This document shows positions 1 through 8,608 of a stretch of 64,000 bases of DNA, piece after piece. The translations under genes were made by a program, and so were the position numbers. The stretch is taken from positions 1-64,000 of the forward strand of contig NZ_JBBPHP010000032.1 in NCBI RefSeq assembly GCF_038039535.1. Direction: 5' to 3'. The DNA comes from Catalinimonas sp038039535. Lineage in GTDB: Bacteria; Bacteroidota; Bacteroidia; Cytophagales; Cyclobacteriaceae. Under the pieces are notes generated by a model. The model was not told the DNA's origin. It made no database searches and saw nothing but the letters and a program-made list of their open reading frames with translations. How positions within the stretch are numbered: position 1 is the stretch's first letter; each line of letters begins with the position of its first letter.

Positions 1-135
1 TGTGCGCATAATACTTTTTCCTGCTATATTAAGTTGCTATTCAGCAGGTAATCAAGGCTACTTCACAGGACGGATACAAAGAAAGAACCCATTGATACTA
101 ATAACGCAAACGAAATCGGAATTTTTTTAACAGAA

Positions 136-876
136 TTGACTTCCGAACAATCTAATAGTTTAGGGCTTGCTTTTTTTGGTATATACACAAGAGAAGATAC
201 AGGTACACAAACAAGACAAAATATTAAATTACTTCTACCCCTTCTTTGGAAAGCAATTGACGAAGATGTTAGAGAATCTTTTGGTATTAAATACGGTCAT
301 TTTTCTGCAAATCATGAGACTGAATCAAAAAAATTAGCTCGTCAATTTCTAGAAATAGTCGAAGGGCAGAAGTATATACCTGATGACCTACGTATCCTAG
401 AAATTCAAACAGCACTGCGGGATTTACTAAATGCTCATAGGCGTACAAATAACTTTTATAACGAACCACCCTTTGCAAGAGAGTTGAAAAGGATAGTTGG
501 AACACCTCCGAAAGTCCCAAAAGGAATTAACAAGACATATATTTTAACACTTGTTGAAGCCTATATGACCAATGGTAATGGTGTGGCATGGGAAGCAGAG
601 CCAATTTATTTAGAACTGATAGGTCATTTTGATAATAGACAAGCGACTATGGCTCTTCTTTCTTTTACTACAGATGAAATCAGTAGCTCCCTCCAAATTG
701 GGCTTTGTAAAAAAAAGTACATAGAGTTGCTGAATTTCATTAGACCAAAAATCACTAATGCATCAACAGTTGAGTTGCTCGACTTCATTTTGGACTTCAA
801 AGGATCATTTTCTGAAATGAGAAAAGACAGCAGAATAAAACGCGCCTTAAAGAATTTAGAAATTTTGATAAAATAA
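136..876 (+). CDS. Protein of unknown function, probably lacking its true N-terminus
   Basis: I do not recognise this family. The frame is open from about position 52, after a TAA at 49-51, and reads like protein before the first usable start codon, a TTG at 136. No ATG or GTG lies in frame upstream. The gene is therefore either started at a rare TTG or is the 3' part of a gene cut off or frameshifted near position 50. The product is about 246 residues, soluble, with no signal peptide or membrane segment and no catalytic motif I can name. It lies 158 bases upstream of a nuclease/SMC-ATPase defence-like pair on the same strand and shares its AT-rich composition, so it may be a partner, but this is inference. 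Confidence 0.55.
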   Translation: MTSEQSNSLGLAFFGIYTREDTGTQTRQNIKLLLPLLWKAIDEDVRESFGIKYGHFSANHETESKKLARQFLEIVEGQKYIPDDLRILEIQTALRDLLNAHRRTNNFYNEPPFARELKRIVGTPPKVPKGINKTYILTLVEAYMTNGNGVAWEAEPIYLELIGHFDNRQATMALLSFTTDEISSSLQIGLCKKKYIELLNFIRPKITNASTVELLDFILDFKGSFSEMRKDSRIKRALKNLEILIK

Positions 877-1034
877 TAATGCTGAACTCAGGGAGGGCTA
901 ATTAACATGTAACTTGAACAGTAAAATGAAATAAAGACATCAAATATAACTAGACCCGCAATCCCACAACTACAAGCTAATGGATGAGAAACTTCTCTAT
1001 CTGAGAGCTAAGACCTTTGGAATCAGTATAGTGC

Positions 1035-2111
1035 ATGAATATAGATACTAAAATATTAAGTAAAAAACCGAGAGAAGAGTCGGGACCTAAAACTTCTAGA
1101 AAATATCAGTTTCAGAAGGACTTATCACTTTTCATTCTACTAAAAGAACATTCAAAAAGAAGCGATTACCTTTTTCTCTTTGATTTTCATGAAGATTTAA
1201 TCATATCTAATTCTTCTACCACTTTGAAAGATTTAGAGTGTTTTCAAATAAAATCTAAAGATAAAGGAAATTGGACGATAAAAGCTTTGACTAAGCAACC
1301 AAAAGGAAAAAATTCAATACTTGGAAAATTATACTATAATAAAATTGTATTTGAAGATACCGTTAAATCATTAACATTTATATCAAATAGTAAGTACTCG
1401 TTCAAAAATCTTAAGTGCGGGTCTGAATCAGCGACTTTGGCAGAAATTTCAGCAAAAAATTTAAGTTGTGATGATTTAGATACATGCAATCAATCTATTA
1501 AAAATGAGCATGCACTTTCAATAAGCGATTTTGAAAAATTAGGTACCTTTAAAGTTACTACATTAAGTAACTCAGATAGTCCAACTCATTGTGTTGGGGC
1601 CTTAGCTTCTCTTATTAATTCAATAAATCCTTTGAATAGAATTAATTCTCAGCTTGCTTACGAGCAAGTTTCTAGAGAAATAACGCGTAAAACAAACGAA
1701 ACAGTTGGTGATAAATCATTCACAGATATTTCTGAAGTTTTCCAAATAAAAGGGCTCTCAAAGTCACAATTTTTGGCTATCCTTAATAAGGCTGGTTTGT
1801 ACAAAAGTGTTGAAGATGAATGGAATGAAGTTAAAAATAGCTTAGAAGCAGTAGGTATTCATTATCTTACATTAATGAAGTTCAAAAGTGCCTGGAGAGA
1901 AATGAGTGCAAGATTAGTAGCAGAATCAGAGAGCATACCTCTGAGAGATCTTAGGAACAAAATTGAAGATGTCTTAGGATCAGAAGTTAATGTTGTTGCA
2001 AGCTTAAATCTATTACAAATAGTTGAACATATATTTGCAATAATAGGCGAAACACGGTACGAAGAATACTTTGTAAAATGCTTAATAATAAACAAGTTAA
2101 ATGAGTCGTAA
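1035..2111 (+). CDS. Cap4/DUF4297-type dsDNA nuclease, LmuA-like
   Basis: The N-terminus matches the Cap4 nuclease (DUF4297) pattern. There is a Ser-Gly-Pro-Lys-Thr lead-in at about residues 16-20, a Tyr-x-Phe-Gln helix, an acidic FDFHED strand at about residues 48-53 and a Gln-Ile-Lys-Ser-Lys motif at about 72-76. Together these suit a PD-(D/E)xK active site. The C-terminal two thirds are helical and unrecognised, and would be the oligomerisation or sensing part. It ends 44 bases before an SMC-like ATPase on the same strand. A DUF4297 protein followed by an SMC ATPase is the gene pair of the original two-gene Lamassu defence system, in which the ATPase senses DNA and releases the nuclease. 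The start is the ATG at 1035, with a poor ribosome site. Low GC suggests transfer. Confidence 0.75.
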   Translation: MNIDTKILSKKPREESGPKTSRKYQFQKDLSLFILLKEHSKRSDYLFLFDFHEDLIISNSSTTLKDLECFQIKSKDKGNWTIKALTKQPKGKNSILGKLYYNKIVFEDTVKSLTFISNSKYSFKNLKCGSESATLAEISAKNLSCDDLDTCNQSIKNEHALSISDFEKLGTFKVTTLSNSDSPTHCVGALASLINSINPLNRINSQLAYEQVSREITRKTNETVGDKSFTDISEVFQIKGLSKSQFLAILNKAGLYKSVEDEWNEVKNSLEAVGIHYLTLMKFKSAWREMSARLVAESESIPLRDLRNKIEDVLGSEVNVVASLNLLQIVEHIFAIIGETRYEEYFVKCLIINKLNES

Positions 2112-2155
2112 GGGTAATCTAAAAATCTTAGTGAGAAATCTGAGAAAAAAGGAGA

Positions 2156-3850
2156 ATGAAAAGCTTATACATATCGGAAATTCAATTATTGTCTCAAAAG
2201 GAAAAAAAAGCAAAAAAAGTCCAATTCGACCCGAAGAGGACTCTAATTTACGGTAAAAATCATACAGGTAAATCTTCCTTGATGAAGAGCATCTACTGGA
2301 CACTAGGTGCTGAACCCTTATTTAATCAGAAGTTTAAAAATGCGAATGTATCAGCACTATTAAAGTTTGCAATAGATGGTGTAGAATATTCAATGTTAAG
2401 AGATGAAAAACTATTTGGATTATATAATCAAAATGGAGAATTAATAAAAAGATTCACCTCAGTCACAAAAGAATTAGCTCCTTATTTTGGTAAGATGTTT
2501 TCATTTCAGCCACTATTTCAAAATCAAAAATCTAAGTTCATTATACCCCCGCCAGCTTACCTTTTTTTACCTTATTATGTAGATCAAGACTATAGTTGGA
2601 GCAAGAGTTGGTATTCCTTTAAAAACCTCCAGCAAATAAAGGATTATAGAACTCAAAGTATTTTCTTTCATTCGGGAATAAGACCGAATGAATACTACAA
2701 TACAAAGCAGGAGATTCAGGAGTATATACAAATCATTGAAGAAACCGATAGAGAGCAGAAACTAACTTCTAAAATATTGGAAGATGTACGTAAAAAACTT
2801 TCTCAAACAAACTTCAATATAGATATAGATGCATTTAAAGAAGAGATAACAGATTTATTAACTGAATCCAAAAGTTTAATGGCAAAGGAAGAAGTTCTAA
2901 AAAACAAACTTCACGACCTCTATCACTTAAAAGCTTCTCTTGATGCTCAAATAAATATTGTTCTGCAAGCTATAACAGAAAGTAACAAAGATTTAAAATT
3001 CGCTACTAATGAACTTCCAGACATAATTGGTTGCCCAACTTGTGGTGCACAATATGAGAACTCTTTTGCTGAAAGATTTGAAATAGCACAGGATGAAAAA
3101 AGAAGTAAAGACTTATTGCTTGAGTTAAAAAAAGATGCCCAAAATATAGATCAGCAAATAGAAAAAGAAAATGAGAGCCTTTCGTCTGTGTCTTCAGAAG
3201 TATCTAGAATTAATGAGATTTTGGAAGAAAAGAAAGGAGATTTAAGACTACGTGACATTATTGATAATTCGGGCAAAAATCAAGTTAAGGCAATTTTTAC
3301 TGAAAGGCATTCAGCATTGAACGAAATTCTGATTTCAAATGCCTTAGAAAAAGATAAACTAGAAAAAAAGTTAAAAGCTATTGAGAGTAAAGACCGAAAA
3401 TCCTCTATTGTAAGTTTCTATAAATCACGTATGTCTTCCTTTCTGAGAAAGTTAGATGTTCATTCTTTGAATGAAGATGAGTACAAAGCTATTACAACAA
3501 AAATTGAGAATAAAGAAACTGGAAGTTCGAGACCACGTGCATTAATTGCTTATTACTTCACATTTTTTCATCTTATGAAAAAGTACTCTACATCAACATA
3601 TTGTCCTTTAGTTATTGATTCTCCAAATCAACAAGATCAAGATATTGAGCATATTGATAAGATAATGGGGTTTATCAACAATAATCAACCGGAAGGTAGT
3701 CAAATGGTTCTTGGGCTAGCAGAAACATTTGGTGAAGACTTCGATTGTAAGGTAATTGAGTTAAGAGAAAAATATAGTTTACTTCAAAAGTCTGAATACG
3801 AAGAAGTAGCAGATGAACTACTACCTAAACAACATGAGCTTTGGTTCTAA
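2156..3850 (+). CDS. SMC/Rad50-like AAA ATPase with CxxC hook, LmuB-like
   Basis: This 564-residue protein has an N-terminal Walker A (GKNHTGKSS, about residues 33-41), long coiled-coil flanks, a central CPTCGA zinc-hook-like turn near residue 293, and a C-terminal ATPase half. That half has a signature-like GSSRPRA stretch at about 455 and Walker B (PLVIDSP) at about 483. This is the layout of SMC/Rad50/RecN ATPases but much shorter, like Lamassu LmuB. It follows the Cap4-like nuclease by 44 bases, so the two are probably cotranscribed. A GGAG lies only one base before the ATG, too close for an ideal ribosome site. It could also be a stand-alone OLD- or RecF-like repair ATPase; the neighbour favours defence. 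Confidence 0.78.
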   Translation: MKSLYISEIQLLSQKEKKAKKVQFDPKRTLIYGKNHTGKSSLMKSIYWTLGAEPLFNQKFKNANVSALLKFAIDGVEYSMLRDEKLFGLYNQNGELIKRFTSVTKELAPYFGKMFSFQPLFQNQKSKFIIPPPAYLFLPYYVDQDYSWSKSWYSFKNLQQIKDYRTQSIFFHSGIRPNEYYNTKQEIQEYIQIIEETDREQKLTSKILEDVRKKLSQTNFNIDIDAFKEEITDLLTESKSLMAKEEVLKNKLHDLYHLKASLDAQINIVLQAITESNKDLKFATNELPDIIGCPTCGAQYENSFAERFEIAQDEKRSKDLLLELKKDAQNIDQQIEKENESLSSVSSEVSRINEILEEKKGDLRLRDIIDNSGKNQVKAIFTERHSALNEILISNALEKDKLEKKLKAIESKDRKSSIVSFYKSRMSSFLRKLDVHSLNEDEYKAITTKIENKETGSSRPRALIAYYFTFFHLMKKYSTSTYCPLVIDSPNQQDQDIEHIDKIMGFINNNQPEGSQMVLGLAETFGEDFDCKVIELREKYSLLQKSEYEEVADELLPKQHELWF

Positions 3851-4151
3851 AAAAATAAAGTTCACTGGGCCCAATAGACTTCATGAGTAGGTAGGTGACA
3901 AAGTCCGTATTAGTCACTATTGACAAGTCATTACTCAGTACTGCGTATAGCAGATAAATTTAAATCGTCAACTTCATTAATATTTCTACAACAAAAGAAC
4001 ATAATGGATTGAAAATCAGCAATCCTTTTTGATCTTATCGAGATTCATATTCTAACCCCAAGTAGAATTCTATACAAAGGGTCGCCTCTTCTCATGTGCA
4101 CGAACTTAATTTTCAAAAAAATTACCACCCGGAGTTTGTTATATTTCTGCC
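3851..4151. other. Intergenic stretch with no gene found
   Basis: About 300 bases between the SMC-like ATPase and the RhuM-Fic gene. Both strands are interrupted by stops in all frames and I see no strong hairpin, tRNA or repeat. A TATATTTC stretch shortly before the next ATG resembles a Bacteroidota -7 box but has no convincing partner. Confidence 0.4.
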
Positions 4152-5141
4152 ATGAACTCAGACAACCCTATTGAAATTTTTGCCACAGAGGATGGCTCAA
4201 CTGAAATAAAGGTTCACCTTCAACAGGATACAGTTTGGCTATCCCAGGCCCAGATGGAAACTCTTTTTGATAAGAGCAAAAAGACTATCTCAGAGCACAT
4301 CAACAATGTCTTTAAAGAGGGAGAGCTCGAGCCTGATCAAGTTGTCCGGAAATTCCGGACAACTGCCGCCGATGGTAAAACCTATCAGGTAAATCATTAC
4401 AACCTGGATGTGATCATCTCAGTAGGCTATAGAGTGAAGTCCAAGAGAGGTACACAGTTCCGGATCTGGGCCACTAATGTACTGCGGCAGTACTTGGTAG
4501 AGGGATATGCGCTCAACCAGAAACGTTTGCTTGAACAGCAGCAAGCTCAAATGAATAAACTACAGCAGGCTATCCGTATGATTAGCGAAATGCCTGATCG
4601 TACAGCATTATTCTCTGATGAAGCAGCTAGTATCCTCAAAGTATTGCAGGAGTACAGCTATGCCCTGGATATCCTGGACCAGTATGATCATCAGTCGGTA
4701 GAAGTACAGCATACCCAGGACCAAGAAACTTATAGACTTACTTATGAAGAGGCTCGGGCCCAAATTGATCAGTGGCGGAATCATTATGGTGCAGGTAAAC
4801 TCTTCGGTAATGAAAAAGATGAGTCCTTCAAAAGCTCTATAGATACGATCTACCAAACTTTTGATGGCATTGACCTCTACCCTTCAGTAGAAGAGAAAGC
4901 AGCTCACCTGCTCTATTTTATCGTCAAAAACCACTCATTCTCAGATGGTAATAAACGGATTGCAGCAGGGATCTTCGTCTGGTTCCTGGATAAGAACCGG
5001 ATGCTCTACAAAAGTGACGGCAGCAAACGAATAGCCGATAATGCCCTGGTAGCTCTTACTTTGATGATCGCTGAGAGCAAAGCTGATGAGAAAGAACTCA
5101 TCATCAATGTGGTAGTGAACCTGATCAATAAGCAGAATTAG
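4152..5141 (+). CDS. RhuM-family protein with C-terminal Fic/Doc domain
   Basis: Residues 1 to about 115 form a RhuM-type module: a helix-turn-helix-like start (WLSQAQMETLFDKSKKTISEH), then a VVRKF segment and the YNLDVIISVGYRV motif typical of virulence-RhuM proteins. After a Gln-rich helical linker, the C-terminal third carries HSFSDGNKR at about residues 260-268. This fits the Fic/Doc active-site pattern HxFx(D/E)(G/A)NxR, with catalytic His and phosphate-binding GN present. Fic enzymes transfer AMP or phosphate to proteins; the substrate here is unknown. No separate antitoxin gene flanks it, so an inhibitory helix within the protein or an unrecognised partner would be needed for toxin-antitoxin action. 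It stands alone next to the Lamassu-like pair and is probably mobile. Confidence 0.85.
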   Translation: MNSDNPIEIFATEDGSTEIKVHLQQDTVWLSQAQMETLFDKSKKTISEHINNVFKEGELEPDQVVRKFRTTAADGKTYQVNHYNLDVIISVGYRVKSKRGTQFRIWATNVLRQYLVEGYALNQKRLLEQQQAQMNKLQQAIRMISEMPDRTALFSDEAASILKVLQEYSYALDILDQYDHQSVEVQHTQDQETYRLTYEEARAQIDQWRNHYGAGKLFGNEKDESFKSSIDTIYQTFDGIDLYPSVEEKAAHLLYFIVKNHSFSDGNKRIAAGIFVWFLDKNRMLYKSDGSKRIADNALVALTLMIAESKADEKELIINVVVNLINKQN

Positions 5142-5287
5142 AATATCTCGGTAACTGCCTGATAATCAGAGACCATTTCTGAACCCAGCGGGTTTACATT
5201 TAATGTTAATATGAAGTTTCTCCAATTTTTTCGGCACAATGTGGAGTATTGAGTTTTACCATTACCTGATCAAGGAAATGTTAATCT

Positions 5288-6103
5288 TTAGAAATCAAGT
5301 AAACGTGCATACATGTCAGTGCGTCGATCACGCATATAGGTGGCATACTTACTCCAAGAGTGGATCATCTTTAAATCAATGGGAGCTGTAATTATTCTCT
5401 CTTCTCTATCGGCTTCAGTCAAGATTTTACCTTGAGGTCCTACAATGACAGAATGCCCAAAGCCCCATAAATTTTTTTCTGTCCCTGTTCGGCAGGCCAT
5501 AGCCACAAACACATTGTTTTCCAAAGCTCGCGTCATGGCCAAAGCCCTGGATTGTTCAGGGCTCCAACCTGCCGGCCCACTGATTTCATCAGCGAACCAA
5601 AAAGTAGAATTAAGCACAATCTGAGCGCCCTTCAAAGCCAGACTTCTGATATATTCCGGAAATATAAAGTCATAACAAATGGTCATGGCTACCTTGCCAA
5701 GCTCTGTATCAACAATGACTTCGCTATCACCGTAGTTAATCTGATCCTTCTCAAAGCTAAAAGGATGTACCTTACGATATTTGGCCACCAGTCCCTGGGC
5801 TGGTGAAATCATGATAGAGCTATTATAGGGTTTATTGTTATCCCCCTTTTCCATCATTCCCCCGCTGATCCAGATGTTTTTTCTGAAAGCTAATTCCTCA
5901 AGAAAAGCTGTGGTTTTGCCAGGTATTTCTTCTGCTACGGCGTTCAAATCCAGGGAATAGCCCGTTGTACCGTATTCACAGAATAAAGCCATCCGGACAT
6001 CTTTATCTTCAATGGAATCAATCATAGAAGATATTTTCTGAAGGTTGGCATTGATATCTCCCAACACAGAATCAATTTGTAAAATGGCTAATTTTTTCTC
6101 CAT
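5288..6103 (-). CDS. Carbon-nitrogen hydrolase (nitrilase superfamily amidase)
   Basis: A 271-residue cytosolic enzyme with the nitrilase-fold triad visible: Glu43 in FCEYG, Lys111 in KYRKVHPF and Cys143 in TICYDFIFPE. It hydrolyses an amide or nitrile through a Cys thioester; the substrate cannot be told from sequence. Length is normal for the single-domain amidase branch. It is the second gene of a leftward pair, 12 bases after an amidohydrolase lipoprotein gene, so the two may act on related C-N substrates, although one is exported and the other not. The start is ATG at 6103. Confidence 0.88.
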   Translation of the reverse strand: MEKKLAILQIDSVLGDINANLQKISSMIDSIEDKDVRMALFCEYGTTGYSLDLNAVAEEIPGKTTAFLEELAFRKNIWISGGMMEKGDNNKPYNSSIMISPAQGLVAKYRKVHPFSFEKDQINYGDSEVIVDTELGKVAMTICYDFIFPEYIRSLALKGAQIVLNSTFWFADEISGPAGWSPEQSRALAMTRALENNVFVAMACRTGTEKNLWGFGHSVIVGPQGKILTEADREERIITAPIDLKMIHSWSKYATYMRDRRTDMYARLLDF

Positions 6104-6115
6104 AGTCTTTTGGAT

Positions 6116-7198
6116 TTATTGAAATACGCTAAACCATGTCCGGGCATTCTTGCTATAGATCTTATCAACCACCTCCCTTGGTAAGCGAAGTCCCTGGAAT
6201 TTTCCTTCAATCAGATCACTGCTCAAGGAATCCTCTGTGGTAAAATACTGCCAGTCACGGAGCCAAGTGTGGTGCATGCTCTGCTGTAGCTCTTCTTTGC
6301 TTTCCTCACCCTCATCACCCATATCAGTGGCATATAACAAACGATCCTGATATTTGATAAAAAAATCTCTTACTTTCTCTCTGTTTTCCTGGGTTTGGTA
6401 AAACATCTGGCCCATACGGGCAGCCATATCTACCGACATATTAGGAAACTGGTCCAGCCGTTTTGACAATTCATCCACACTCCATTCCAGGCTACCCATA
6501 TGTGCACCTATGAAAGTGAGCTCACGATTTTTTTCCAGCATCCGGTCACGGGCAGCAATCTGCTCCTCATAGGATGGCATCTCCGGATGCTTGTACATAT
6601 GGTACTGCGGATTGTTGGTGAAATATCTTTTGTCATTGTTAGTGCTCATCTGCTCTATCGGCAGCCAGCAGTTTTTTGGCTCTCCCAAATGTCCCATCAC
6701 AGGAATATTCCTCTGAGTCAGTACATTAAAAATGGTATCCAGTTTCGGGTCATCGATCATCACCAGGGCCCCGTCTTTATCCCTTTGTACCATCCCGATA
6801 TTTTTCCACACTTTCAAGCCTATTGCTCCGGCTTCAAAACAACTGTCCAGCCATGCCAGCGTTTGTTGTGTCCAGTGGGGGGCATCCCATTCTTTCATAG
6901 AGAATGCAGTAACGCAGGCAATATCATCCGGATGTGCATTGGCCTGGAGCATGCCATACTTGAACTGCTCTCTCACATCCTGGATACCGGCAGAATGATC
7001 AACAACAACGGTAAGCAGTTTAAAGTTATCTTTCTGTGCTTGTTCTACAAAAGCATCTCTTTCTGTGCGGATATGCACGTGCACATCCACCTTCTCCACC
7101 TGATCAAAATCATCGATACTATAGTAAGCTTCATTTTCATTGTTTTGTCCGCAGGCTGCAAGCAGGTAGAGAGTAAAGAGAAAATATAAAAGCTTCAT
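6116..7198 (-). CDS. Amidohydrolase-family (TIM-barrel) lipoprotein
   Basis: The N-terminus is a lipoprotein signal with the lipobox LLAAC (Cys16), so the protein is exported and anchored. The mature part starts with a metal-binding VDVHVHIRT strand (about residues 38-46) and has later His and Asp signatures of the amidohydrolase-2 family: MGHLGEP, IGAHMGSLEW and LLYATDMGDEG. The family hydrolyses or decarboxylates ring and amide substrates with one or two metal ions. At 360 residues the length is normal. It is the first gene of a leftward pair with the nitrilase-family gene 12 bases on. The precise substrate is unknown. Confidence 0.85.
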   Translation of the reverse strand: MKLLYFLFTLYLLAACGQNNENEAYYSIDDFDQVEKVDVHVHIRTERDAFVEQAQKDNFKLLTVVVDHSAGIQDVREQFKYGMLQANAHPDDIACVTAFSMKEWDAPHWTQQTLAWLDSCFEAGAIGLKVWKNIGMVQRDKDGALVMIDDPKLDTIFNVLTQRNIPVMGHLGEPKNCWLPIEQMSTNNDKRYFTNNPQYHMYKHPEMPSYEEQIAARDRMLEKNRELTFIGAHMGSLEWSVDELSKRLDQFPNMSVDMAARMGQMFYQTQENREKVRDFFIKYQDRLLYATDMGDEGEESKEELQQSMHHTWLRDWQYFTTEDSLSSDLIEGKFQGLRLPREVVDKIYSKNARTWFSVFQ

Positions 7199-7405
7199 CC
7201 TTTAGTGATTAAAATTTTACTGAATATGACTTTTGGGGGGTGCTATTATAAGTATGGCAGACGCTTCTTCTCTACTGCCATAACCTGCACATGGCATGAA
7301 GATACATTAAAAATGTAAAAAGTGTAATGGCATGTTTAGAATAAGGACTTGATCAGCTGTACACGTAAAGAGGGATCATCACTTCAATTACATTCCACAG
7401 ATTAC

Positions 7406-8407
7406 TTAATTGCTGCTCCCCTCTCCTAACCCAATTTTCCTCAACAGGCTTTGTCTATACTCATCCTTAGGCCAGCGGAGCCGTTGTTTGTAGAGCCACT
7501 GGTACAGCTGACGATCAGGTAGCTGCAAGTGGCCATTTTTTTTATAGAATTCTTCCACCTTACGGTAGTTTTCCATCCACTTCCGGTCACGTTGGGATTG
7601 TTTGGTGTTGCTAAATTCAAATCCTATTTGCTGTAATTTTTTGATGCGCTCTTCAGAGAGTTTATTTTTTGTCATTCTTTGCGTCCTTACCCAGTCGTAA
7701 AGCTGCTTGTTTTTGTAATGCCGGGAAACGTTGGTATGCCCATGTTCTTTCTTAAATAAGAGAAGTTGCTGGTAACGGTACTCCCAGGACAAGGATTTTT
7801 GCTGCTGCATGTCAAATACAAAACCTAGTTTTTCCAAACGGTCTTTTTGCTCTTCAGACAGACGGTGTCTGTTTTTGCGCTGGTAGACCACCCACTTGGC
7901 CAATGATTTATCTTCATAGGTACTGGGCACCATGGTATGGTGATGCTGCCGGAGGTATTCTTTTAGTTTTTGAAACATTTTCTCCCAGCGATCTTCCAGA
8001 CTTCTGTCTCCAGCAGCCCAGTTAAACTGAAGCTGGTTTAGCAGATGAACTTGTTTCAGGGAAAGCTTGTGTTTTTGCTTTCTCTGCCTGTGAACCCATG
8101 CCCCCAGACGCGGATTTTCCAGATGATGGAACAGCAGGTCAGTATGTTCGTTTGTTTCGTAAAAGTCTTTTAACAGATAGTAATTGTAAAACCAGCGGAT
8201 ATCCCGATTCCCAATATTCCAGTCAAACTCAAGCTGTTCCAGGCATTTTACTGTTTCTTTGGACAAAGAAGTTCTGTGCTTGCGGGCAAATTGGGTGAGC
8301 TGATAGAGCTTTTTGTACTCATCATAGGGAGGAACATAGCTATGCCGGTGTTTTTGGTAAAAAGTTTTCAGCAGGGTACAAATCTGCTCTATCTGATCAG
8401 CATCCAA
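7406..8407 (-). CDS. Protein of five helicase-associated (HA) repeats
   Basis: The 333-residue protein is built from about five copies of a 65-residue unit. Each has Trp near the start, a Phe-x-x-x-His-x-His segment (for example HGHTNVSRHY), a Leu-x-x-Trp-Val-x-x-Gln-Arg core, Leu-Ser-x-x-x-x-x-x-Leu, and ends with Leu-x-Phe-x-Trp/Phe. This is the helicase-associated domain (PF03457 type), a small three-helix module thought to bind nucleic acid. There is no helicase or other catalytic part, so it is a free-standing HA array. The only in-frame start before the first repeat is a TTG at 8407. It is divergent from an AlbA-domain regulator. The function is unknown. Confidence 0.8.
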   Translation of the reverse strand: MDADQIEQICTLLKTFYQKHRHSYVPPYDEYKKLYQLTQFARKHRTSLSKETVKCLEQLEFDWNIGNRDIRWFYNYYLLKDFYETNEHTDLLFHHLENPRLGAWVHRQRKQKHKLSLKQVHLLNQLQFNWAAGDRSLEDRWEKMFQKLKEYLRQHHHTMVPSTYEDKSLAKWVVYQRKNRHRLSEEQKDRLEKLGFVFDMQQQKSLSWEYRYQQLLLFKKEHGHTNVSRHYKNKQLYDWVRTQRMTKNKLSEERIKKLQQIGFEFSNTKQSQRDRKWMENYRKVEEFYKKNGHLQLPDRQLYQWLYKQRLRWPKDEYRQSLLRKIGLGEGSSN

Positions 8408-8556
8408 TGTAGTTCAGGTCTATTCAATTTTTGCCGAAATCAAAATGAATTTCACTTGATTTCAGCCTTTCCGATGCAAATTACAAATTTTTCGCACTAG
8501 GTGTGGATCTGCCTTTTCTAGTTTCCTGTTTTGTATCTACAAAACCTTCCATTTTT

Positions 8557-8583
8557 TTTGCTCCCTAAGTTGCCGTACTTTTG
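8557..8583 (+). promoter_or_regulatory. Candidate Bacteroidota promoter for the AlbA-type regulator
   Basis: TTTG at 8557-8560 and TACTTTTG at 8576-8583 fit the phylum's -33 TTTG and -7 TAnnTTTG boxes, with a slightly short spacer. The -7 box is 25 bases before the ATG at 8609. Confidence 0.5.
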
Positions 8584-8608
8584 AGCGTATCAATTGAATA
8601 TCGCCCCT

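Noticed and set aside
5552..7189. Long plus-strand frames opposite the nitrilase and amidohydrolase genes
   Set aside because: They lie wholly antisense to genes with clear catalytic motifs and have no recognisable domains.
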